Positions 51,212-60,105 of a stretch of 64,000 bases of DNA are shown here, in pieces. A program made the position numbers and the translations under genes. How positions within the stretch are numbered: position 1 is the first letter of the stretch; the number at the start of each line of letters is the position of its first letter. The stretch lies in the NCBI GenBank assembly GCA_959602645.1, contig CAUGTZ010000015.1:1-64000 (forward strand), given 5' to 3'. Under the pieces are notes generated by a model. It did no database searches. It saw nothing but the letters and a program-made list of their open reading frames with translations, and had not been told where the DNA came from. This DNA is from an uncultured Collinsella sp. GTDB lineage: Bacteria > Actinomycetota > Coriobacteriia > Coriobacteriales > Coriobacteriaceae.

Positions 51212-51250
51212 CCACCACCAGTTGTTGAGAGACTTCATCGTGTTCTTCAT
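51182..51250 (-). CDS. Trp leader peptide (attenuation)
   Basis: A 22-residue leader peptide, MKNTMKSLNNWWWRDANTIG then RQ, preceded by AAAGGAG at good spacing. Codons 11-13 are three consecutive TGG (51220-51212). A terminator with TTCG loop follows 37 bases after the stop. Ribosome stalling at the Trp codons when charged tRNA-Trp is scarce would control transcription into the ECF genes. It has no function as a protein. Confidence 0.88.
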   Translation of the reverse strand: MKNTMKSLNNWWWRDANTIGRQ

Positions 51251-51436
51251 GTTGGTGGCTCCTTTCGTGATGCCGTGGCGCGGTCGCACCTAGTTGCTGT
51301 TGCGCTGCACTATAGCACAGCGAAGTGTGTGCGGGGAAATCTTTTTTAAAAAGATTTCAGGCGGGTTTCCCGTCGGTCAAAAAGGCGGGTTAAGTGGGCG
51401 TGGTGACTCATGTGCCCCGCCCGCTCAGCTAAGACG

Positions 51437-53398
51437 TTACTCCTTATTGCGACGGTAGAGGAAGTAACCGCCCGCGGAGATGACGGCAACGCCAGCGATG
51501 GCGAATGCAGCCACCATGCGGCCATCAAAACGATCGCCAGTGGTGGGCAGGCCGCCCTTGGTGTTCGTCTTGTTGGTGGTTACCGTGGTCGTGGTGTCCG
51601 ACTTGCCGGGCTTCTCGGGCTTGGTGGTGGGCTGCTCGGGCTTAGCGGGCTGCTCGGGCTTAGCGGGCTGCTCGGGCTTAGCGGGCTGCTCGGGGGTACC
51701 GGGCTGTTCGGGAGTTCCGGGCTGATCCGGGGTCACCGGGTCGGTGGCAAGAGTGTCCTTGGCATAGGTGATGGACACCTTGAGGCCGTTGGTCTCAGTG
51801 TTCAGGTCGCTCGGGGTGAAGGGCGTGCTGAAATCCTCAGCCTTCAGATAAGCGCGCATCTCCTGGAGAAGGGCCTTGCACTTGACGTAGGTGTTCTCAG
51901 TGGCAGCCTTGCCGGCCTTGTTTGCCAGGGCGGTGCGGCCCTCAGTGGTGGTCTCGGCCTGCATAGCAGCATCGACCTCAAGGTTCTGCTCGATGAGCTC
52001 GTTCTGGAGAGCGTCGAGGTAGGCGCGAACGCCGGTGCCGAGCTGCTCGCGGTGCTCGTAGCAGAGGGAACTAATGTCCATGAGGACGTAGTTGATGGAG
52101 TTCTCGGGCTCCTCGTTGTTCACGATGTCCGTCTCTTCGCAGTGATCGTAGGAGACATCCTGATTGCTGAAGTAGGGGCTGACCTCGGTGAGCAGTGCAG
52201 AGTACAGAGGAATAGCGACGGAGTAGGCGGCGCGGGAGAGCATCTCCCACTGAATGGTCGCGATCTCGGGGTCCATGCCCTGACGGATCTGGAAGAGGTT
52301 GGTCTCGGTGCTTCTTTCGGTGCCGATGGCGTAGACACCGTCGGTGTTGGCGTTGAGGCCGGGGACATTTTCGCCGCGGTTGCCAAATGCACGGATCATC
52401 TCAAAGGTGTTCCAGTCGGACTTGCCGGGCTTGAAGAACAGGGGCTGGATCTCGCTGACCATGGCTCCGATTTGGTCGGGGCCTTTTTCCGGTTTAACCG
52501 TGACGATGTCGTAATCCGCACCCTTGGTCAACGGGGCCATGAAGTAATCGCGGCCCTGGACATAGCGAGTCCACTGATGAACGCCGGAATCGGCGACGCT
52601 TTTGCCATAGGTCTTGGCAACGTCGAACTTGCCGTCGGTGTACTCGGCGAAGCCATTTTTCTCGGGCATGGTCTGGATGCCCTCGGAGTGGAGGCAGTTC
52701 TCGGCGTCATCAAGGTTGACATCGTAATTGAGTCCGCCGATGTTGGGGTTGAGTGAGGCGACGTCATCGGCGAGCTTCATGGCGATCCACTGGTGGCCGG
52801 AAAGTGCGGCAAACAGCCAAGTCTCGTTGCTGTCGGCGATGATAATCTGATCGTTGCCGTTGGCGCCCTGCTCGTCGATGATCTTGCCGAGGAGTTCGAC
52901 ACCCTCAAGTGCTTTGGCACTTTCGCCTAAGATAACGCTGCCGTAGCTATACTCGCCAATGCCAGTGTCGGTCAGGGGGTCTGCCTTGGCGGCTTTATCG
53001 TTCATGTTGGTGGTCAGCGTTGCGGAGCAGGACACGCCCTTCTCGTTGATGCCTGCCTCAGAGTAGGCATCATAGCGCCCGTGCCACTGCGAAGGATGAT
53101 CGCGCACGTAGCTATAACGATATGTAGTCTTGGTCGACCTGTATGAGAAGTCGGACTCGTCTGAGCCGTAGGTATACCCGGGGGCATGCGACGGCTCAAT
53201 GCCAAAGTGCTTGAGGTAGCGCGGGCCAAAGTCCTCGGCGCGACCATAATATGTGTTGCCGTCGGCTGTTAGGTTTTTGCCCATGTACATCTGCGTGCAG
53301 GCGAGCGCAGATGTCGGCATGGACATGATGGTCGCAGCTCCAAAGGCGAGGCCTATGCCTAGCTTCTTGAGCGCGTTGACGGGGCGAGTTTTCCTCAT
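51437..53398 (-). CDS. Sortase-anchored C69 family peptidase (PepD-like)
   Basis: A 653-residue secreted dipeptidase of the U34/C69 N-terminal nucleophile family. The signal peptide ends at SALA and mature catalytic Cys34 follows (ACTQMYMGKNLTADGNTYYG). Family segments: GRYDAYSEAGINEKGVSCSA, IIIADSNETWLFAALSGHQW and YAIGTERSTETNLFQIRQG. Near residues 565-600 are Pro-rich repeats (PEQPAK three times, PEQPGT twice), 18-base direct repeats in the DNA. The C-terminus is a sorting signal, LPTTG, a hydrophobic span and YRRNKE. So it is a wall-anchored peptidase for extracellular dipeptides or wall fragments. Confidence 0.92.
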   Translation of the reverse strand: MRKTRPVNALKKLGIGLAFGAATIMSMPTSALACTQMYMGKNLTADGNTYYGRAEDFGPRYLKHFGIEPSHAPGYTYGSDESDFSYRSTKTTYRYSYVRDHPSQWHGRYDAYSEAGINEKGVSCSATLTTNMNDKAAKADPLTDTGIGEYSYGSVILGESAKALEGVELLGKIIDEQGANGNDQIIIADSNETWLFAALSGHQWIAMKLADDVASLNPNIGGLNYDVNLDDAENCLHSEGIQTMPEKNGFAEYTDGKFDVAKTYGKSVADSGVHQWTRYVQGRDYFMAPLTKGADYDIVTVKPEKGPDQIGAMVSEIQPLFFKPGKSDWNTFEMIRAFGNRGENVPGLNANTDGVYAIGTERSTETNLFQIRQGMDPEIATIQWEMLSRAAYSVAIPLYSALLTEVSPYFSNQDVSYDHCEETDIVNNEEPENSINYVLMDISSLCYEHREQLGTGVRAYLDALQNELIEQNLEVDAAMQAETTTEGRTALANKAGKAATENTYVKCKALLQEMRAYLKAEDFSTPFTPSDLNTETNGLKVSITYAKDTLATDPVTPDQPGTPEQPGTPEQPAKPEQPAKPEQPAKPEQPTTKPEKPGKSDTTTTVTTNKTNTKGGLPTTGDRFDGRMVAAFAIAGVAVISAGGYFLYRRNKE

Positions 53399-53417
53399 TT
53401 TCCCTCCCAGCGTGCGA

Positions 53418-53441
53418 AAGCCCTCTGTCGCCAGAGGGCTT
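53418..53441. terminator. Hairpin upstream of the C69 gene
   Basis: AAGCCCTCTG with CAGAGGGCTT around TCGC. It stands 20 bases before the C69 start on the minus strand and may stop read-through or act in the leader. Positions 53466-53630 hold nothing I can name. Confidence 0.6.
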
Positions 53442-53636
53442 CAGCCAATAAAGACACCTCATTAGCGTAACGAACTGGAAACAATATTCATCTATGAAAG
53501 AAACTTACTCGATAAGCGTGATGAAATATGCGATGAACGGTTAATCGTACTCAGTTTGCAGCTTTACTTTAATAAAGACGCCCTGTAATTACTGTAGCCG
53601 AATAAAGTAGCTGGGAATGCCCGAAATGAAAATCCC

Positions 53637-53666
53637 CCGCTGTTTGACGAATGCATAAACAGTGGG
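53637..53666 (-). terminator. Terminator after the small membrane peptide
   Basis: CCCACTGTTT with AAACAGCGGG on the minus strand, then GGATTTTC. Confidence 0.6.
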
Positions 53667-53704
53667 AGAGTCGATAACTGGATGAATATCATACCAATGT
53701 GGAT

Positions 53705-53797
53705 TTACTTCTTTCGGCGGTGAATCACGTTGATGGCGTAACCGACGAGCATGGCCAAGACGATGACAATAAAGCCGATCAGGGGATTGTCGTTCAT
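53705..53797 (-). CDS. 30-residue single-span membrane peptide
   Basis: A short gene with a full AGGAGG ribosome site eight bases after the stop of the YegS gene. The product begins MNDNPLIGFIVIVLAMLVGY, continues AINVIHRRKK, and ends at TAA. One hydrophobic helix spans residues 6-24, followed by a basic tail, so the N-terminus should face out. Position and spacing make it part of the lipid-kinase transcript. It may modulate or localise that enzyme; this is inference. Confidence 0.7.
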   Translation of the reverse strand: MNDNPLIGFIVIVLAMLVGYAINVIHRRKK

Positions 53798-53806
53798 AGG
53801 GTCCTC

Positions 53807-54724
53807 CTATTTTCCGAGCGGGGAGAATTCGTCGACGATGAGGTCGAGGCATTGCGGAAGCGCGCGGGCTCCAAAGACGCCCGAATTGCTGGAGATAATC
53901 TCGCCATCGAACTGCATGCCCAGTGACGGGGTGCAGGTGATCTTGGCTTCCTTGGTCTGGATGATCTTGAACTGTGGGCGCCCGAGTACCTTGCCGGCGG
54001 GGTCAAGCGCAGCGGTGATCACGGTAGGCAGCAGCTGCACGGTGCGCACGGGTTCGATGACCGCAATGTCGACCATGCCGTCGTTCATGCGGCAGTTGGG
54101 GAACAGGTTGATGTCGTTTTGGATGACCGAGGTGTTGCCGGCCATGCAGCAGATGCCATCGAGCTCCTCGACAATGCCGTCATGCTCAATCGTAAAGTGC
54201 GCCACCGTGGGGTTGGGTGTGGCGAGCGCCGACAGGAAATAGGCGATCTCGCCGATATCGTTTTTGGTGGGGGCGGCCTTCATCATGATCTCGGCGTCGT
54301 AGCCCGAGCCGGCGATGATAATAAAGCCGTGGCGCTTCTCGTTGCCGTTTTCGTCGAGCCAAAAGAGCTCGCCCATGTCCACTTTGACCGTGCGGCCGGC
54401 GCGGCAGGCCTTGGCGAGCGCCGCCGCCTCGGGGGCATTGCCGATGTTGTTAAAGAATAGACAGGCCGTGCCGGAGGGGAAGACGAGCGTGGGGACACCG
54501 CACCCGCGCATCTGGTCGAGCACGTTGGAGACGGTACCGTCGCCGCCCGAAACGACCACGCGGTCGAACTCGCGAACGTCCGCCACCGCGTCCTCGGGTT
54601 CCATGCCATCGCCGATAAAGCGCATCACGACCTCGTCGCCACCCTGCGCGAGGGCGTGCGTGAACGCGTAGATTTCATCTGAGCTGGGGCCCGATGCCGG
54701 GTTGTGGATGATAAGGCAGCGCAT
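53807..54724 (-). CDS. Diacylglycerol/lipid kinase family protein (YegS/BmrU-like)
   Basis: A 305-residue lipid kinase of the DAGK catalytic family. Motifs: LIIHNPASGPSSDEI, the nucleotide loop VVSGGDGTVSNVLDQM, TLVFPSGTACLFFNNIGNAP (NDFA position) and GSGYDAEIM. The C-terminal beta sandwich contains GMQFDGEII. It phosphorylates diacylglycerol, phosphatidylglycerol or related lipids at the membrane; the exact substrate is unclear. It is transcribed divergently from RNase D. Confidence 0.88.
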   Translation of the reverse strand: MRCLIIHNPASGPSSDEIYAFTHALAQGGDEVVMRFIGDGMEPEDAVADVREFDRVVVSGGDGTVSNVLDQMRGCGVPTLVFPSGTACLFFNNIGNAPEAAALAKACRAGRTVKVDMGELFWLDENGNEKRHGFIIIAGSGYDAEIMMKAAPTKNDIGEIAYFLSALATPNPTVAHFTIEHDGIVEELDGICCMAGNTSVIQNDINLFPNCRMNDGMVDIAVIEPVRTVQLLPTVITAALDPAGKVLGRPQFKIIQTKEAKITCTPSLGMQFDGEIISSNSGVFGARALPQCLDLIVDEFSPLGK

Positions 54725-54822
54725 ACTTACGTTCCCGTTCTGTGACTAACCGAGTATAGTTGTAGGGCAATGCCGATATCCTACCCGTGTTTTTCGGGCC
54801 TAACCTTATTCGATGGGTTGAT

Positions 54823-55956
54823 ATGTACATTTCCACACATCAGGCTCTGCTCGACTTTTGCCAGCGCGCTCGTGAGTTCGACGCGATTGCCGTCGATACC
54901 GAGTTTTTGCGCGAGCGCACGTTCCACCCGCGCCTGTGCTTGGTCCAGATTGCCACCCCTGCCGAGAGCGTCGCGGTCGATCCTTTGGTGATCGACGACC
55001 TGTCGCCGCTCGCCGAGCTTATGGGCGATGAGAGTGTGACCAAGGTCTTTCACGCCTGCTCGCAGGATATGGAGGTTATGCTCCATACCGTGGGCGTGCT
55101 GCCGCGTCCCATTTTTGACACGCAGGTGGCCGCCGCCTTCTTGGGCGAGCGCCAGCAGATTTCCTACGGCGCGCTCGTGCAGACGTTTTGCGGCGTCTCA
55201 TTGCCCAAGACCGAGTCACTGACCGATTGGTCGCGCCGCCCGCTGACCGACAAACAGATCGAGTACGCGATTGATGACGTCAAGTACCTGATCGTTGCCT
55301 ATACCGAGATGATGAGCCGCCTACGCGAGCTGGGCCGTGAGGATTGGGTGCTCGACGAGCTGCGCCCGCTGGCCGACGAGTCGCACTACCGCGCCGACCG
55401 CCATGAGGCATTCCGCAAGGTCAAGCGCATCAACTCGTGCAGCCGTCACCAGTTGGGCATCGCGCGCGAGCTCGCCGCCTGGCGCGAGGACCGCGCCGAG
55501 CGCCGCAACATCCCGCGCAAGTGGGTCATGTCCGACGATACGCTGCTGGCGCTCGTCAAGCGCAATCCCGTGCGCGTTGAGGAGTTCCGTAGCATCCGCG
55601 GTACCGATCAGCTGGGGGAGCGCGACGTGGACGGCGCGCTCATGGCCATCAAGCGCGGTGCGAGCTGCCCGCACGATCGCCTGCCGCTCATGGTGCGCGG
55701 GCATCGCCAGATCTCGCCGGAGCTTGAGAGCGTGACGGACCTGATGTATGCGCTCATTCGCCTGGTTGCCGAGCGCTCGGGCGTGGCGACCTCGGTTATC
55801 GCCTCGCGCGATGACTTGGCCGATTACATCGAGCATCCTGAGCAAAGCCCCCTGCGCGAAGGCTGGCGTTTTGAGCTTGTGGGCTCGCGCCTGGACGATC
55901 TGCTTTCCGGCAATATGGGACTCACCGTGAAGGACGGCAAAATCGAGCTTTTGTAG
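54823..55956 (+). CDS. rnd: Ribonuclease D
   Basis: A 377-residue 3'-5' exoribonuclease for tRNA and small RNA processing. The DEDD exonuclease domain shows DAIAVDTEFLRERTFHPRLC, VFHACSQDMEVML and YAIDDVKYLIVAYTEM. HRDC domains follow: LGIARELAAWREDRAERRNI, PRKWVMSDDTLLALVKRNPV. The start at 54823 (MYISTHQALLDF) fits the family best; the ribosome site GATGGG is modest. TATAGT at 54758 may be the -10. Confidence 0.92.
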   Translation: MYISTHQALLDFCQRAREFDAIAVDTEFLRERTFHPRLCLVQIATPAESVAVDPLVIDDLSPLAELMGDESVTKVFHACSQDMEVMLHTVGVLPRPIFDTQVAAAFLGERQQISYGALVQTFCGVSLPKTESLTDWSRRPLTDKQIEYAIDDVKYLIVAYTEMMSRLRELGREDWVLDELRPLADESHYRADRHEAFRKVKRINSCSRHQLGIARELAAWREDRAERRNIPRKWVMSDDTLLALVKRNPVRVEEFRSIRGTDQLGERDVDGALMAIKRGASCPHDRLPLMVRGHRQISPELESVTDLMYALIRLVAERSGVATSVIASRDDLADYIEHPEQSPLREGWRFELVGSRLDDLLSGNMGLTVKDGKIELL

Positions 55957-56088
55957 GTATATAGCTACGCGGTTTTCCAAACGATGCAAACGCTCTAGGG
56001 CGGCAATGCCAAAACATCGATGCTGATATGCTTGCCAGCTGAGTGGGTAGAATGCCTCCAACGTGTAACTCGATTCGGAGGAATTCGC

Positions 56089-56793
56089 ATGCCCTATTAC
56101 TATGGATATGGCTTTGGCATCGACCCGCTGTACCTGCTGGTTGTTCTTGTCTGCACGGTGCTTGGCCTTGCCGCGCAGAGCTATATCAACTCTACGTACA
56201 AGACCTGGTCTAAGGTGCGCTCGGACGGCGATACGGGTGCCACGGTTGCTCGCCGCATGCTCGACGCCAACGGCTGCAATGCCGTGGGTATCAAGGGCGT
56301 TGCCGGCGAGCTCACCGATCATTACAACCCGCAGGATAACAACCTGTATCTGTCGGATTCCAACCGTTCGGGCGGCTCGGTCGCAAGCGTTGCTGTCGCT
56401 TGCCACGAGGCAGGTCATGCCGCGCAGCGTCAAAGCGGTTACGCCATGATGAAGGTACGCACCGCTTTGGTCCCCGTCGTCAACTTTACCCAGAACACCT
56501 GGACGATCGTGCTGCTCATGGGCCTGTTTATGAACATAGCAGGGCTCACGACCCTCGCGCTGATCTTCTTCTCGTTTAGTGTGCTATTCCAGCTGGTTAC
56601 GCTGCCGGTCGAGATTGATGCCAGCCGACGTGCCGTGGCGTATATTGAGCAGTCGGGCATGAGTTCCAAGCAGGTCAACGGTGCCAAGAAGGTGTTGACG
56701 GCTGCCGCGCTCACCTACGTGGCCGCGGCGCTCACCTCGATTATTCAGCTGCTCTACCTTATGGCTCGCTACAACAGAAACTCCAACCGATAA
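56089..56793 (+). CDS. YugP-family zinc metallopeptidase
   Basis: A 234-residue membrane protease of the YugP group. The N-terminal span is PLYLLVVLVCTVLGLAAQSY. The metal site is CHEAGHAAQ (HExxH). Further hydrophobic segments are VPVVNFTQNTWTIVLLMGLF and TTLALIFFSFSVLFQLVTLP, and EIDASRRAVAYIEQSG near the C-terminus supplies the typical downstream Glu/Asp. CGGAGG precedes ATG 56089. Its substrate is unknown; a role in membrane-protein quality control is likely. Confidence 0.9.
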   Translation: MPYYYGYGFGIDPLYLLVVLVCTVLGLAAQSYINSTYKTWSKVRSDGDTGATVARRMLDANGCNAVGIKGVAGELTDHYNPQDNNLYLSDSNRSGGSVASVAVACHEAGHAAQRQSGYAMMKVRTALVPVVNFTQNTWTIVLLMGLFMNIAGLTTLALIFFSFSVLFQLVTLPVEIDASRRAVAYIEQSGMSSKQVNGAKKVLTAAALTYVAAALTSIIQLLYLMARYNRNSNR

Positions 56794-56908
56794 CAAATGG
56801 GACCGACGGGCGCCGTGGGGATTTGTGTCCCCGCGGCGCTGTACTATGTGTTGGACTTGAATTAGCGCAGGGCCGGAGCCCATGTGCACGATGACGAAAG
56901 GGGGCTGC

Positions 56909-58360
56909 GTGGCAGGCTGGAATCTAACCGGCAATGCCGTTTCCGCCGAGTTCGACGGATCGGACGAGCAGGAGCGCAAAGAGCTCAGCGTGAGCCAAGC
57001 GGTGGAGATCGCCGCCGGCGCGCTCGATGCCATTCCACAGCTGAGCGTTTTGGGTGAGGTCACTGGTTTCCGCGGTCCCAATGCCCGAAGCGGCCACTGC
57101 TACTTCCAAATCAAGGACGACTCGGCGGCCGTCGACTGTATCATCTGGAAGGGCGCCTACCTTAAGCGCACCTTCGATCTGCGCGACGGCATGCAGGTGA
57201 GCTTTAAGGGCAGCTTTAATCTCTACAAGCCCACAGGCCGCATGAGCTTCGTCGCTCGCTCGTTTTCGCTGGCGGGGGAGGGCCTGCTGCGTCAACAAGT
57301 GGCGCAACTGGCCGAAAAGCTGCGTCGCGAGGGCCTGATGGACGAGGCACGCAAACGTCGCATTCCGGTGTTTTGCTCGCGTGTGGCGGTCGTCACCTCG
57401 CTTTCGGGCGCCGTAATCGACGACGTCAAGCGTACGCTGCGCCGTCGCAACCCGCTCGTCGAAGTCGTCTGCGTGGGCGCAAAGGTCCAGGGTGAGGGTG
57501 CGCCGGCGGAGCTTATTGAAGGCTTGCGCCGCGCCGCCGCCATTATGCCGGCGCCCGATTGCATCTTGCTGGTGCGCGGCGGTGGCTCCTTCGAAGACCT
57601 TATGACCTTTAACGACGAAGGGCTTGCCCGTGCGGTGGCGGCCTGTCCCGTGCCCGTGGTGACGGGCATTGGCCATGAGCCCGATACCTCGATCTGCGAC
57701 ATGGTGAGCGACCGCCGGGCCTCCACGCCCACGGCGGCGGCCGAATCGGTGGCGCCGGCTATGACGGAGTTGGCCGATGTACTCGAGGCGCGTCATCAGC
57801 GTCTGGGCGCCGCGATGGCTTCGATGATTGGGTCGAATCAGGTTGATTTGGAGATGCTCGATCAGCGTGGTCGCCGCGCCTGGGATACCTATACGGCCCG
57901 TCTGGGCGATGCGCTCGATGCAGCCGCGCGCCGCCCGTGCCTCAACGACCCAACGTTTATGGTCGAGCGCCGCGAATCGGAGCTTGCCTTGACGGCCGAT
58001 CGTCTGTCCGGCGCCATAACGCGCTCGGTTGGGGCCTTCCGCTCCAACTTCGAGCGTCTGCCCGAGCGCTTGGTCGCAAGCACCTCGGGGCTCGATGGCA
58101 AGCGCCATGCGCTCATGCTCGCAAGCTCCCGTCTGGAGCATCAGGGACGTACGATGCTCAGCAGGCCGGCGTCCGACCTGGGCCGTGCGGCAGCCTCGCT
58201 CGAGGCCCTGTCGCCGCTTAAGGTACTTGCCCGCGGCTATTCCATCGCGTACAGCGATGATGGTGTGGCTACGAGTGCCCAGACCTTTAAGCCAGGCGAC
58301 GCCATCCGCGTGCGCATGGCGGACGGTAACGTGTCGGCAACCGTCAACGCGGTCGAGTAG
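56909..58360 (+). CDS. xseA: Exodeoxyribonuclease VII large subunit
   Basis: A 483-residue catalytic subunit that, with XseB, degrades single-stranded DNA from either end. The N-terminal OB fold has LSVLGEVTGFRGPNARSGHC and KGSFNLYKPTGRMSF. The catalytic domain has VAVVTSLSGAVIDDVKRTLR, CILLVRGGGSFEDLMTFNDE and TGIGHEPDTSICDMVSDRRA. A coiled coil then precedes the C-terminal barrel LKVLARGYSIAYSDDG. I chose GTG 56909 because AAAGGGGG precedes it; ATG 56882 is also open. Confidence 0.94.
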   Translation: MAGWNLTGNAVSAEFDGSDEQERKELSVSQAVEIAAGALDAIPQLSVLGEVTGFRGPNARSGHCYFQIKDDSAAVDCIIWKGAYLKRTFDLRDGMQVSFKGSFNLYKPTGRMSFVARSFSLAGEGLLRQQVAQLAEKLRREGLMDEARKRRIPVFCSRVAVVTSLSGAVIDDVKRTLRRRNPLVEVVCVGAKVQGEGAPAELIEGLRRAAAIMPAPDCILLVRGGGSFEDLMTFNDEGLARAVAACPVPVVTGIGHEPDTSICDMVSDRRASTPTAAAESVAPAMTELADVLEARHQRLGAAMASMIGSNQVDLEMLDQRGRRAWDTYTARLGDALDAAARRPCLNDPTFMVERRESELALTADRLSGAITRSVGAFRSNFERLPERLVASTSGLDGKRHALMLASSRLEHQGRTMLSRPASDLGRAAASLEALSPLKVLARGYSIAYSDDGVATSAQTFKPGDAIRVRMADGNVSATVNAVE

Positions 58361-58402
58361 ACCTCGTTTCACAGTGATAGACCCTTAGGAAAGGAAACAG
58401 AT

Positions 58403-58669
58403 ATGGCAGAGAAGACCCCGGTCGAGCAGCTTACGTACAAGCAGGCCTCGCAGGAGCTGGAGCTCATCATCCGCAGCCTGGAGTCGGGCGATATGGAGCT
58501 CGAGGAGTCGCTCGAGAGCTACACCCGCGGCGTCGAGCTCCTCAAGAGCCTGCGCACCCGCCTGTCCGATGCCGAGCAGAAGGTCTCGGTGCTCCTTAAG
58601 GACGTCGACGGCAACGACGTGCTCACCGACGGCGAAGCCGCCAACACCGACGACAGCCTCTCGTTCTAA
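58403..58669 (+). CDS. xseB: Exodeoxyribonuclease VII small subunit
   Basis: An 88-residue helical subunit, with TYKQASQELELIIRSLESGD, then MELEESLESYTRGVELLKSL. The acidic C-terminus DGNDVLTDGEAANTDD is an extension. AAAGGA precedes ATG 58403, 42 bases after xseA. Confidence 0.94.
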   Translation: MAEKTPVEQLTYKQASQELELIIRSLESGDMELEESLESYTRGVELLKSLRTRLSDAEQKVSVLLKDVDGNDVLTDGEAANTDDSLSF

Positions 58670-58718
58670 CCATTCCGACCAAATAAAATCACCTTGGTCT
58701 GTGAGAAAGGAACCAACC

Positions 58719-59054
58719 ATGTGCGATTGCATCTTCTGCAAAATTGCCAACCACGAGATCCCCTCGACCGTTGTCTATGAGGACGATCAGGTCGTCGCGT
58801 TCGACGACCTTAACCCCCAGGCGCCGGTCCACACGCTCGTGATCCCCAAGAAGCACTACAGCGACATCGCCGACAACGTGCCGGCCGAGACCATGGGCGC
58901 TATGGCTCACGCCATCCAGGAGGTCGCCAAGGCCAAGGGCCTGGAGGACGGTTTCCGCGTCATCTCCAACAAGGGCGTCAATGCCGGCCAGACCGTCATG
59001 CACTTCCACATGCACGTCCTCGGCGGCAAAAACCTGGGCGAGAACCTCATCTGA
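58719..59054 (+). CDS. HIT-family protein (histidine triad nucleotide-binding)
   Basis: A 111-residue HINT-type nucleotidyl hydrolase. CDCIFCKIANHEIPSTVVYE carries the two Cys that often bind zinc. VHTLVIPKKHYSDIA is followed by the triad motif VMHFHMHVLGGKN (HxHxH). It hydrolyses AMP-lysine or similar nucleotide adducts. AAAGGA precedes ATG 58719. Confidence 0.93.
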   Translation: MCDCIFCKIANHEIPSTVVYEDDQVVAFDDLNPQAPVHTLVIPKKHYSDIADNVPAETMGAMAHAIQEVAKAKGLEDGFRVISNKGVNAGQTVMHFHMHVLGGKNLGENLI

Positions 59055-59095
59055 GGGCGCGTAGCCCGTCGACTTGGCTGCCTTTGGAGTAATCT

Positions 59096-59986
59096 ATGCA
59101 GCTTTCTCAACTCGAATACCTTCAAGCGGTAGCGAACTATGGCGGCGTGCGCAAAGCAGCTCGCGCCGTTCATGTGAGTCCGCAGGCCGTTTCGTCGGCA
59201 ATCAAAAAGTTGGAATCTGAGTATCAGATTGTTTTGCTCGACCGATCGGCGGGGGAGGCTGTTTTGTCTCCGGCGGGCAGAGAATTTGCACGTCGTGCAC
59301 GCGTGATCTTGGCACAAGTCGACGATCTCAAAAAGTACGCTCAATCGAGGGGCGACGGCGTTTCGCCCGATGGCCACTTTCGTCTTTACGCCCCCTGCCT
59401 TCATGGACGGGGGCGCCTTTTTGCCGAAAAATGGTATGACTCGTTTGAACGCTCGCACCCTCAGATTCATCTTGATGTGTGGCATCAGCCAACGGCAACA
59501 TGCTTTGAATCACTTATACTTGGAATTTCGGACGCGGCTATCTCATTCGAGGAACCACGGGACAGCGTCCTTTCTTCAAAATATTTGGGTGAAAAAGAGC
59601 TCAAGGTTCTTTCGTGCCCGGCGGGTCATCAATCTGTGGGCGCCATGACCATTCGCGAATTACTGGGCGGCAGGCTCGCTGTTCCCATTAATTTGTCACC
59701 CTGTCTCAATGCAATCAATCAATGTCCCGAAGCCCAGCTCGTCAATTTTCGCTTCCGTGATGTTGAATACGGAAGCAGGGCTCAGACTGAGTTTCTTCAA
59801 GCCGGGGGATTGATATTGAGTTTGTCTGGGTCCTCTCTCGCATCGGATGGGTCAGAAGTGAGTGAGTGCTCCATTGAAGGTTCGCGTGATGTAACCTTGC
59901 CTATCTACTTTTGCTATCGGCAAAATTCCTGGACTGATCGACACCAGACGGTTTTTCTGCACCTATTGCGTCATCTTGCTTCGTGA
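59096..59986 (+). CDS. LysR-family transcription regulator
   Basis: A 296-residue regulator. Residues 1-60 form the HTH (LSQLEYLQAVANYGGVRKAA, then VHVSPQAVSSAIKKLESEYQ). Residues 90-290 form the effector-binding domain. GCCTTTGGAG precedes ATG 59096. The next gene, co-oriented, is an MFS transporter and may be its target. The sequence is AT-richer than the neighbours. Confidence 0.88.
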   Translation: MQLSQLEYLQAVANYGGVRKAARAVHVSPQAVSSAIKKLESEYQIVLLDRSAGEAVLSPAGREFARRARVILAQVDDLKKYAQSRGDGVSPDGHFRLYAPCLHGRGRLFAEKWYDSFERSHPQIHLDVWHQPTATCFESLILGISDAAISFEEPRDSVLSSKYLGEKELKVLSCPAGHQSVGAMTIRELLGGRLAVPINLSPCLNAINQCPEAQLVNFRFRDVEYGSRAQTEFLQAGGLILSLSGSSLASDGSEVSECSIEGSRDVTLPIYFCYRQNSWTDRHQTVFLHLLRHLAS

Positions 59987-60105
59987 AATTAATTGGCTTC
60001 GAGACGTCAAGTGATTATTGACGCCTTGTAACACATAGCTGACAGCTTTGCCCTCATGCTTTTCCAAGATTCCGATTTAGATTGCTGACTCTTGGAGGGC
60101 GGAGC

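Noticed and set aside
51640..51730. 18-base tandem repeats, considered as a CRISPR or minisatellite
   Set aside because: They encode the PEQPAK/PEQPGT wall-spanning repeats of the C69 peptidase in frame, and there are no spacers.
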